The position numbers and the translations under genes were made by a program. Below are positions 55,102 to 64,000 of a stretch of 64,000 nucleotides of DNA, one piece after another. Within the stretch, counting starts at the first letter, position 1; each line of letters starts with the position of its first letter. The notes below the pieces were generated by a model that saw only the letters and a list, made by a program, of their open reading frames with translations, ran no database searches and was not told where the DNA came from. This DNA comes from Sinorhizobium sojae CCBAU 05684 (GTDB lineage: Bacteria > Pseudomonadota > Alphaproteobacteria > Rhizobiales > Rhizobiaceae), in contig NZ_CP023067.1 in assembly GCF_002288525.1 (NCBI RefSeq), positions 3,141,001 to 3,205,000 on the forward strand, written 5' to 3'.

Positions 55102-55827
55102 GTGGCAAAAAACATCATCGAGGTGAAAAATGCGGATTTGACCCTCGGCGAGGCGGCGGCCTCCGTGCATGTGCTGAAGGGCGTGAGCCTCACCGTCGAG
55201 GCGGGCGAATCGATCGGCATCGTCGGTCCGTCGGGCTCGGGAAAATCCACCCTGCTGATGGTGCTCGCCGGCCTGGAACGGCTCGACGGCGGCGAGATCC
55301 ATATCGACGGCACGCCTCTGCATCGCCTGAACGAGGACAGGGTGGCCGACTTCCGCGGCCGCAATATCGGCATCGTCTTCCAGTCCTTCCACCTGATCCC
55401 CAATATGACCGCGCTTGAAAACGTCGCGGTGCCGCTGGAACTCGCCAATGTCCGCAATGCCTTCGAGATTGCGCGCCAGGAACTGGTTGCGGTCGGGCTC
55501 GGAGAGCGGCTGACGCATTATCCCGGCCAGCTTTCCGGCGGCGAGCAGCAGCGCGTGGCGATTGCCCGGGCGCTGGCGCCCTCGCCGAAACTCCTGATCG
55601 CCGACGAACCGACGGGCAATCTCGATGCCGAGACCGGCCGGCAGATCGCCGACCTGCTTTTCTCCGAGCAGCGCGAGCGCGGCATGACGCTGGTCCTCGT
55701 CACCCATGATGCGGCGCTGGCTGCGCGTTGCGGCCGGCAGGTAAGGGTCCGTTCCGGCGAAATCGTCTCAGACGCTGAAACCCAACCGCTCTCCGCCTCG
55801 GTCCGCCAGGGAGCGGCTTCCGCATGA
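55102..55827 (+). CDS. ybbA: ABC transporter ATPase, YbbA/LolD-like
   Basis: 241 aa from GTG 55102. Walker A GPSGSGKST, 'IVFQSFHLIPNMTALENVAV', signature LSGGEQQR, Walker B 'KLLIADEPTGNLD', switch 'VTHDAAL'. MacB/LolD-type ATPase, overlapping its FtsX-like permease by ATGA. Together they form a mechanotransmission-type transporter of unknown substrate, probably envelope lipids or the esterase product. Confidence 0.9.
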   Translation: MAKNIIEVKNADLTLGEAAASVHVLKGVSLTVEAGESIGIVGPSGSGKSTLLMVLAGLERLDGGEIHIDGTPLHRLNEDRVADFRGRNIGIVFQSFHLIPNMTALENVAVPLELANVRNAFEIARQELVAVGLGERLTHYPGQLSGGEQQRVAIARALAPSPKLLIADEPTGNLDAETGRQIADLLFSEQRERGMTLVLVTHDAALAARCGRQVRVRSGEIVSDAETQPLSASVRQGAASA

Positions 55828-58379
55828 ATGCGGCAGCGGCCCTCCACCGAGCTCGTCCGGTCCTGGCCTTTCGGCTGGCACTGCGAGAGATGCGCGGCGG
55901 GCTCCGGGGCTTCTATATTTTTCTCGCCTGCATCGCGCTTGGGACGGCCGCCATTGCGGGCGTCAATTCCCTCTCGCATTCGATCAGCGCGACGATCGAT
56001 TCGCAAGGTCAGGAACTGCTTGCCGCCGATATCCGCTTCGAACTCGACAACCGCGTCGCCACCTCCGAGGAGCGCGCCTATCTCGATGGCCTCGGGCGGA
56101 TTTCCGTGTCGGCGGGCCTGCGCTCGATGACGCGGCTTCCCGACGGATCGAATCAGGCGCTAGTCGAACTGAAGGCCGTTGACGGCGCCTATCCGCTCTA
56201 CGGCACCCTGAAAAGCGAGCCCGCGGGATCGATTTCCGACATGTTGGCGAAGGAGGGTGATGTCTACGGCGCCGTCGCCGCACCGCTGCTTCTCGAGCGG
56301 CTCGGTGTCGGCCCGGGCGCGGAGCTGCTGATCGGCAATGCGCGCATCCGCGTCAATGCCACCATTCTTCGCGAACCAGACGCCGTTTCCGACGGGTTTG
56401 GCTTTGCACCGCGGCTGATGATATCCGCCGATGCGCTGGCCGCGTCGGGCCTTGTGCAGACGGGCAGCCTCGTCGAGCACACCTACAAGATAAGGCTTCA
56501 GGACCCTTCGCAAGTCGTCGCCGTCCGTGCGGAAGCGCAGCGCCGCTTTCCGTCCGCCGGCTGGTCGATCCGCACGAGCGGAAACGCCGCACCATCGCTG
56601 ACCGCCAACGTTACCCGCTTCTCGCAATTCCTGACGCTGGTCGGACTCACGGCGCTGATCGTCGGCGGCGTCGGTGTCGGAAATGCGGTGCGGTCCTATC
56701 TCGACGGTAAGCGCAGCGTGATCGCCACCTTCAAGTGCCTGGGGGCACCGGCGTCGCTGGTGGCAACGGTGTACCTGGCGCAGATCGTGATGATCGCACT
56801 GATCGGAATTGCCGTCGGTCTCGTGCTCGGCGCCCTGATCCCCTTCGTCGCCGCCCAGTTCCTCGCCGACATGCTGCCGGTCTCCACCGACTTCGAGCTC
56901 TTTCCTTCGGCGCTCGGCCTTGCGGCGCTGTTCGGGCTTTTGACGGCGCTTGCCTTCGCGGTCCTGCCACTCGGACGGGCACGCCGGGTTCCCGCAACAG
57001 CACTTTTCCGCCAGCAGGGCTTCGAGCCGACCGGCATTCCCGCCTGGCCCTATCTCGCGGGCGCGCTCGTCTGCCTCTCGGCGCTTGCCGGGCTCGCCGT
57101 CTGGACGGCCTATGACCGCTACATCTCGCTGATCTTCCTCGGCGCGGTCGCCTTCGCCTTCGTCGTCCTCAGGGCAGTTGCGCTACTGATCACATGGCTC
57201 GCACGGCGCAGCCCGCGCGTTCACTCGCCGGCCTTGAGGCTGGCGATCGGCAATATCCACCGCCCCGGCGCCCTGACGCCGTCGGTCGTACTGTCGCTCG
57301 GTCTTGGCCTGGCACTCTTGGTGACGTTGGCGCTGATCGACGGCAATCTCCGGCGCGAGCTCACCGGCAACATGGCGGAGAGAGCGCCCAACTTCTTCTT
57401 CGTCGATATCCAGGGCAGCGAGATCGATGGCTTCCGCTCCGTTCTCGGCGAGGCCATGCCGAAAGGCAAGATCATCGAGGTGCCGATGCTGCGCGGGCGC
57501 ATCGTCGCGCTAAACGGTGAGGACGTGAACAGGCGCTCGGTACCGCCCGGCGGGCAATGGGTACTGCGCGGCGACCGCGGCATTACCTATGCGAAGAACA
57601 CACCGGAGAATTCGACCCTGGCGGAGGGCGCCTGGTGGCCCGCGGATTACAGCGGCGAACCGCTCGTCTCCTTCTCGGCGGAGGAGGCCGGCGAGCTCGG
57701 TCTCAAGCTCGGCGACACCGTCACGGTGAACGTGCTCGGCCGCAACGTCACCGCCCGCATCGCCAATTTCCGCGAGGTTCACTGGGAATCACTGTCGATC
57801 AATTTCGTCATGGTCTTCTCGCCCAACACCTTCGCAGGGGCGCCGCACGCGTGGCTCGCGACGATCATCGATCCGGAGGCCACAGCAGCGGAGGAGGCGG
57901 CCGCGCTTCGGGCCGTCACCAGTGCCTATCCGACGATCACCAGCGTCCGCGTCAAGGACGCGCTCGACATCGTCAACGCATTGCTGGGTCAATTGGCGAC
58001 CGCCATCCGGGCGGCCGCCGCCGTCGCGCTGATCGCATCCGTCCTGGTGCTGGCGGGGGCGCTCGCCGCCGGCAACCGGGCACGCGTTCATGATGCGGTG
58101 GTCCTGAAGACGCTTGGCGCCACCCGGGGCACGCTGATCCGGGCCTTCAGCTACGAATATGTGATCCTCGGCCTGGCCACCGCCCTCTTCGCATTGCTTG
58201 CCGGCAGCGTCTCGGCCTGGTTCATCGTCAGCCGCATCATGACCCTGCCGTCGAGCTTTCTGCCCGATGTTGCCGTCGCCACGGTCGCGGTCGCGCTCGT
58301 CGTGACCGTCGGCATTGGACTTGCCGGCACCTGGCGCGTTCTCGGGCAGAAAGCTGCGCCGGTACTGCGCGAACTCTGA
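55824..58379 (+). CDS. ybbP: FtsX-like permease, YbbP family
   Basis: 851 aa. N-terminal TM, a periplasmic domain (about residues 50-250), a first FtsX block ('FLTLVGLTALIVGGVGVGNA', residues 270-400), a second TM group around 420-500, another periplasmic domain and a final FtsX block ('AAAVALIASVLVLAGALAAG'). The duplicated FtsX architecture and length match YbbP. It acts with the overlapping ATPase and the divergent esterase. Confidence 0.9.
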   Translation: MNAAAALHRARPVLAFRLALREMRGGLRGFYIFLACIALGTAAIAGVNSLSHSISATIDSQGQELLAADIRFELDNRVATSEERAYLDGLGRISVSAGLRSMTRLPDGSNQALVELKAVDGAYPLYGTLKSEPAGSISDMLAKEGDVYGAVAAPLLLERLGVGPGAELLIGNARIRVNATILREPDAVSDGFGFAPRLMISADALAASGLVQTGSLVEHTYKIRLQDPSQVVAVRAEAQRRFPSAGWSIRTSGNAAPSLTANVTRFSQFLTLVGLTALIVGGVGVGNAVRSYLDGKRSVIATFKCLGAPASLVATVYLAQIVMIALIGIAVGLVLGALIPFVAAQFLADMLPVSTDFELFPSALGLAALFGLLTALAFAVLPLGRARRVPATALFRQQGFEPTGIPAWPYLAGALVCLSALAGLAVWTAYDRYISLIFLGAVAFAFVVLRAVALLITWLARRSPRVHSPALRLAIGNIHRPGALTPSVVLSLGLGLALLVTLALIDGNLRRELTGNMAERAPNFFFVDIQGSEIDGFRSVLGEAMPKGKIIEVPMLRGRIVALNGEDVNRRSVPPGGQWVLRGDRGITYAKNTPENSTLAEGAWWPADYSGEPLVSFSAEEAGELGLKLGDTVTVNVLGRNVTARIANFREVHWESLSINFVMVFSPNTFAGAPHAWLATIIDPEATAAEEAAALRAVTSAYPTITSVRVKDALDIVNALLGQLATAIRAAAAVALIASVLVLAGALAAGNRARVHDAVVLKTLGATRGTLIRAFSYEYVILGLATALFALLAGSVSAWFIVSRIMTLPSSFLPDVAVATVAVALVVTVGIGLAGTWRVLGQKAAPVLREL

Positions 58380-58664
58380 AGCGTCGGACGAGCAGGCCGG
58401 CCCTGCTCAGGTCTCTTGGCGAGCGGGGACGGCGAGGCGTCCAATCCCGCAATCCGCTGCGCTGCTTGAATTAACCGTAAATCACCCTTGTTTGATGGCC
58501 CAGGCCCCGCTTTTGCGCGATTCCGGACGTTCCGCCCTTGTGCGTGACACGTTTCAACATCATATTTCTCGGCAGGCATGCTGGAGCCCCGCAGCGGCGC
58601 CTGGGCGCGTCAATGGACCGACGCCCGACACCGTCACTTCAACCGGGGCTTAAATGAGGAAACA

Positions 58665-59402
58665 ATGGCTGATCTGAGAAACTACCAAACCCGGATGTCG
58701 CCCGCTGGCGCTCAGGCGGGTGCCGTGATCGATGAGGGCCTTCGCGCTTACATGCTGAAGGTCTACAATCTGATGGCGCTTGGCCTGGCCATCACTGGCG
58801 TGGCAGCTTACGGAACCTATGCGCTTGCCGCCTCCAATCCGGCTTTCGCCCAGCTTATCTACGCTTCGCCGCTCCGGTGGGTCGTAATGCTGGCACCGCT
58901 GGCGCTGGTCTTCTTTATGAGCTTCCGCATCCATAAGATGAGCGTTTCGGCCGCCCAGACGACCTTTTGGGTCTATGCGGCGCTGATGGGCCTTTCGTTG
59001 TCCTCGATCTTCCTGGTCTTCACCGGTCAGAGCATCGTGCAGACGTTCTTCGTGACGGCTGCCTCGTTTGGCGCCCTCTCGCTCTACGGCTATACGACGA
59101 AGAAGGATCTGTCGGGCTTCGGCACGTTCCTGATCATGGGTCTTTTCGGCCTGATCATCGCGTCGATCGTCAACATCTTCCTCGCCTCTTCGGCGCTTGG
59201 CTTCGCCATCTCGGTGATCGGCGTCCTGGTCTTCGCCGGCCTGACTGCCTACGACACGCAGAAGATCAAGGAAATGTACTTTGAAGCCGACGACGTCGCG
59301 GTTGCCGGTCGCAAGGCGATCATGGGCGCTCTGACGCTCTATCTCGACTTCATCAACCTGTTCATGTTCCTGCTGCAGTTCCTTGGCAACAGGAACGAGT
59401 AG
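58665..59402 (+). CDS. Bax inhibitor-1/YccA family membrane protein
   Basis: 245 aa from ATG 58665 (GAGGAAACA upstream). Seven hydrophobic segments; the UPF0005/BI-1 ending 'GLTAYDTQKIKEMYFEADDV' with Asp-Thr-Gln and the final 'LYLDFINLFMFLLQFLG'. BI-1 proteins modulate membrane proteases such as FtsH and leak calcium. Stand-alone gene ending at a strong terminator. Confidence 0.94.
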   Translation: MADLRNYQTRMSPAGAQAGAVIDEGLRAYMLKVYNLMALGLAITGVAAYGTYALAASNPAFAQLIYASPLRWVVMLAPLALVFFMSFRIHKMSVSAAQTTFWVYAALMGLSLSSIFLVFTGQSIVQTFFVTAASFGALSLYGYTTKKDLSGFGTFLIMGLFGLIIASIVNIFLASSALGFAISVIGVLVFAGLTAYDTQKIKEMYFEADDVAVAGRKAIMGALTLYLDFINLFMFLLQFLGNRNE

Positions 59403-59422
59403 CCAGCGACACATATGACGAA

Positions 59423-59446
59423 AAGGCGGCTCCGGCCGCCTTTTTT
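59423..59446 (+). terminator. Rho-independent terminator
   Basis: AAGGCGGC-TCCG-GCCGCCTT perfect 8-bp stem then a run of T (TTTTTT), 20 bp after the Bax-inhibitor-1 stop. Confidence 0.9.
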
Positions 59447-59575
59447 GTTGAGCCGATCTGCCTTGATCGGCTCGGGCATTCCGTGCGATGCAGCAGAAAT
59501 CAACTTGCTGCAGCTGCCGTTGTGCGTCTCCAAATGGATGACGGCGCTGTGGGCGATCAAACGACAAAAACTGCC

Positions 59576-60139
59576 ATGATGTTCACCCTCCGCGATGCTG
59601 CCGCCGCCGACCTTCCAGCAATCACCGAGATCTATCGCGAGTCCGTCCTCAACGGTGTCGCGACCTATGAGGTGACGCCGCCGACCGAGGCCGAAATGAT
59701 GCTTCGCCTCACGACCATCACCGGCAGCGGCTATCCTTACCTCGCCGCCCTCGACGAACGCGGTGTGGTCCTCGGCTATGCCTATGCCTCCGCCTTCCGA
59801 ACCCGCACCGCCTATCGGTTCCTGGTGGAGGATTCCGTATACCTCGCGCCCGTGGCCCGGGGAAAAGGCATCGGCAGGGCTCTGCTCGAGGAACTGGTGA
59901 GCCGGTGTACCGCCCTCGGCTTCCGCCAGATGGTGGCCGTGATCGGCGGCGCGCATCCTTCGTCGATCGCACTCCACAGGGCCGTTGGCTTCGAGCATCA
60001 GGGGCTGATGAAGGCGACCGGCTTCAAGCACGGCCGCTGGCTGGATACGGCCATCATGCAAAGACCGCTCGGCGAGGGGATGGATACACCGCCGACGGAG
60101 GGCGTCTATCCGGACACGCTCTATCGCAACGCGCCATAA
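59576..60139 (+). CDS. GNAT acetyltransferase, phosphinothricin-acetyltransferase type
   Basis: 187 aa from ATG 59576 (or 59579). 'LRDAAAADLPAITEIYRESV', 'EVTPPTEAEM', acetyl-CoA loop 'APVARGKGIGRALLEELVSR' and 'SIALHRAVGFEHQGLMKATG' then 'FKHGRWLDTAIMQRPL' are the Pat/Bar-like layout. Members acetylate phosphinothricin, methionine sulfoximine or related amino acids; real substrates in rhizobia are unknown. No good Shine-Dalgarno is visible. Confidence 0.88.
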   Translation: MMFTLRDAAAADLPAITEIYRESVLNGVATYEVTPPTEAEMMLRLTTITGSGYPYLAALDERGVVLGYAYASAFRTRTAYRFLVEDSVYLAPVARGKGIGRALLEELVSRCTALGFRQMVAVIGGAHPSSIALHRAVGFEHQGLMKATGFKHGRWLDTAIMQRPLGEGMDTPPTEGVYPDTLYRNAP

Positions 60140-60243
60140 ATGCGCTGAGGTTGCCCCTCCCCTTGAGCTTCTCTTTACTTGGGGAGAGGGGGGCCGGCGG
60201 ATGACGGACATCGAAGGCGGAGGACCGCCTGTACCGACAGCGT

Positions 60244-60651
60244 TCAGGTCTCGACGAGCTTCAATACTTTGTCGAAGACCTTGAGCACCTGGGCGAGATC
60301 GTGGCCGCGCTTCAAGACCATGCCGTTGGCGCTTGCGACGCTGTAGGCTCCCTGTTTGGCGGCGAGTTTCGGGTTCTTTTCGATCCGGTAGAGCGGCACC
60401 TCTCCGGTGCGCTTGAACACTGCGAAGACGGCGCAGTCCTTCGTATGGTCGATCGCGTAGTCGCGCCATTCGCCCTCGCCCACCATGCGACCATAGACCT
60501 TGAGTATCTGGTCCAGCTCGCGGCGGTGAAACGTGACGGGAGGCGGGTTTTTGGCTTTCTTGTATTCGTGAAGATCAACGACCACATCCGTGGTCTGGCC
60601 CTGGTGACGCGGTTCGCCTCGCGCCAAATCCGGTTGATCGCTCATCGGCAT
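60244..60651 (-). CDS. DUF2794 domain protein
   Basis: 135 aa from ATG 60651 with AAGG five bases upstream; ATG 60678 and 60645 are in frame. Core 'VTFHRRELDQILKVYGRMVG', 'WRDYAIDHTKDCAVFAVFKR', 'PLYRIEKNPKLAAKQGAYSV' matches the alphaproteobacterial DUF2794 family. Soluble; function unknown. Isolated minus-strand gene. Confidence 0.85.
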   Translation of the reverse strand: MPMSDQPDLARGEPRHQGQTTDVVVDLHEYKKAKNPPPVTFHRRELDQILKVYGRMVGEGEWRDYAIDHTKDCAVFAVFKRTGEVPLYRIEKNPKLAAKQGAYSVASANGMVLKRGHDLAQVLKVFDKVLKLVET

Positions 60652-60678
60652 TTCGGCCTTCTGATGTGACAGGACCAT

Positions 60679-61015
60679 GACAGTGTGCCTGACACGAGCC
60701 GAAAAGCAAGCGGGATGCTGTTGATTAATGCCGGCAATTCTTACCCTTGCCGCAATTCAGTCAAATCGCCGCCCCAATTCACCGCAAAACTCCGTTCGCT
60801 GCCGGACAGAGTCGTTGCCACCGTTTGTCCGGACAGGTTGTCATGCTGCGGGAGGTTCCCGAACGCAGGCATGGCCGGTTCGGTCCGGTAACTTCGAACC
60901 CTCAGCCCCAGCCCCTCGATGCTGCCGGGCCGAACCACCCCCTACGTCTCGATTTACGAGCGCCTCCCTTCGCATCTTACCACTCATCAAGCGGCTGCTG
61001 CGAAGATGCGCCGCC
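60679..61015. other. Intergenic, nothing supported
   Basis: Open frames on both strands lack starts with ribosome binding sites and lack recognisable content. The AT-rich part near 60720-60750 may be the DUF2794 promoter. Confidence 0.35.
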
Positions 61016-61095
61016 CACAGCGCCGCACGTGCTTCAGGACGCAAAGAGGTCGCTGTAGGCTTTCAATTGCATCGTGCTTTCGGACCGATGCGCTA
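61016..61095. repeat. RIME-like repeat, shortened (module 1 + partial A)
   Basis: ACAGCGCCGCACGTG...GAGGTCGCTGT, then CTTTCAATTGCATCGTGCTTTCGGACCGATGCGCTAA in which module A has lost its centre. Its end overlaps the DUF1223 stop codon (61093). Confidence 0.65.
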
Positions 61096-61866
61096 AAGCT
61101 TGCCCTGCGGTCCGGCGAGAACGGTCGCCGCGCCAATGATCGGGCCGGGCGTCTCCTTGTCCTTCATCGATTGCAGCAGGATAGCGCAGCCGCTATTGCC
61201 GCGCCCTTCGAGCAAGACCGAGGCCGGCAGGGTAAACTGGGTCGGCTTGCCGTCCCATAGGCCGATCGTCTGGACGTCCCGCACCGCATGCCAATAGGCG
61301 ATGCGTTTGCCCTTGTTCTCGCCCCGTTCGACATTGACCACCCGGGCCCGATCGAAATAGACCACGAGGACATTCGCCTTGCCGTCGCCGGCACCGATCC
61401 GGATCGAGATGCCGTCGCCGGCCATCGCCGCCTCTACCGGCACCGCAAGCCCTTTGCCAGCGGCGCGCATCGTCTCAAGCCTGCTCCTGATCGCCTGCAG
61501 GTCGGAGCCGTTCATATGGTCTCGGCCGTTCAGGACTGCCTGGGGCGTATAGACGCCGTTACGGCCGAGCATCCGGGCATAGGCATATTGGCGATCGGTG
61601 TTTTCCTTGGAGGCGAGCGTGTCCGCCCAGCCGAGATAGTTCCAGTAATCGACGTGATAGGCGAGCGCCACGACCTCGCCCTCGTCGATCAGCGTCTTCA
61701 ACGCCGCGTCCGCCGGCGGACAGGATGAGCAGCCCTGACTGGTGAAAAGCTCGACGACGCCCTTGATCGCCTTGCCGTCGTCCGCCGCAGCCGCGCCGCT
61801 CAAGGCGCCGAAAAATCCTAACGTCAGGACGAGATGGCGGATCATTGGTCTAAAGGCGAATGTCAT
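61093..61866 (-). CDS. DUF1223 thioredoxin-fold secreted protein
   Basis: 257 aa with a signal peptide ('HLVLTLGFFGALSGAAAA'). The DUF1223 core begins 'VVELFTSQGCSSCPPADAAL' with a CSSCP redox-type pair, then 'VVALAYHVDYWNYLGW' and 'NGVYTPQAVLNGRDHMNGSD'. A thioredoxin-like periplasmic protein; no reaction has been shown. ATG 61866 (or 61845). It follows acnA in the same direction behind a terminator. The 3' end is extended by a RIME-like repeat. Confidence 0.88.
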   Translation of the reverse strand: MTFAFRPMIRHLVLTLGFFGALSGAAAADDGKAIKGVVELFTSQGCSSCPPADAALKTLIDEGEVVALAYHVDYWNYLGWADTLASKENTDRQYAYARMLGRNGVYTPQAVLNGRDHMNGSDLQAIRSRLETMRAAGKGLAVPVEAAMAGDGISIRIGAGDGKANVLVVYFDRARVVNVERGENKGKRIAYWHAVRDVQTIGLWDGKPTQFTLPASVLLEGRGNSGCAILLQSMKDKETPGPIIGAATVLAGPQGKL

Positions 61867-62033
61867 TGCTTCACTTTGCGATCGGCGCTCATGTTCCCTT
61901 TAAAGGCCTGACCTTACATACGACGGCCCGCCGTCAACAGAAAGTCACGTTGGAGTGACCATCCGCAAAGTTCGGGAACCAGCGCCGGAAATTTGCGGGA
62001 TCGCCTGCCTTTTCTCCATCCCCGGCGCAGGAA

Positions 62034-62065
62034 AAAGCCGGGACGTCGGCTGACGCCCCGGCTTT
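62034..62065 (-). terminator. Rho-independent terminator of acnA
   Basis: On the minus strand AAAGCCGGG pairs with CCCGGCTTT around a GC-rich inner loop and is followed by TTTTC, 16 bases after the acnA stop. Confidence 0.8.
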
Positions 62066-62080
62066 GGTCGACGTTTCTCC

Positions 62081-64000
<1,920 letters not shown>

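Overview
This window is a high-GC, gene-dense chromosomal segment from an alphaproteobacterium of the Rhizobiaceae, most likely Sinorhizobium/Ensifer. The evidence is the imuA-imuB-dnaE2 operon behind a GAAC-N7-GAAC LexA box, Irr-type boxes ahead of bfd-bfr, the family set and gene order (rplU-rpmA-GNAT-obgE-proB-proA-nadD-rsfS-rlmH), and about ten copies of rhizobial mosaic palindromic intergenic repeats (RIME-like). The species cannot be fixed from the sequence alone.

Layout. 1-0.5 kb: truncated redoxin. 0.65-7 kb: zincin-like protein and the SOS mutasome. 7.2-8.2 kb: iron storage (bfd, bfr). 8.2-21 kb, mostly minus strand: rppH, a divergent polysaccharide deacetylase, ctpA/envC cell-wall pair, rlmH, rsfS, nadD, proA, proB, obgE, two GNAT genes, rpmA and rplU. 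At 21.2 kb is tRNA-Ser(CGA), followed by a 4-5 kb accessory island. The island holds decayed phage-type genes (HNH, winged-helix, HEALH-motif and excisionase-like remnants, a tail-fibre remnant, a frameshifted lipoprotein). It also holds intact cargo: a tightly packed small ORF/ImmA-IrrE protease/two-TM protein cassette, an orphan 127-aa protein and a DUF2971 protein.

26.4-44.7 kb returns to core genes: an ABC-F protein, DUF429, a frameshifted KTSC gene, a Tat-exported PhoD with a Pho-box-like site, typA, rlmN, a TrpX-like ABC importer, lysE-type exporter, argG, a marR-MFS pair and uup. 44.7-49.4 kb is a thiamine locus: thiamine pyrophosphokinase diverges from a TPP-riboswitch-controlled thiBPQ importer. 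49.7-64 kb: M48 lipoprotein protease, IalB-like protein, DUF1232, phhB, LMW-PTP, thpR, SGNH esterase diverging from a YbbA/YbbP-type transporter, Bax-inhibitor-1 protein, GNAT, DUF2794, DUF1223 and the 3' two thirds of acnA.

The core genes are ordinary housekeeping. The parts most likely to hold something new are the island cargo at 22.5-26.1 kb, the mosaic repeats, and two genes (rsfS, nadD) whose best starts may be CTG.
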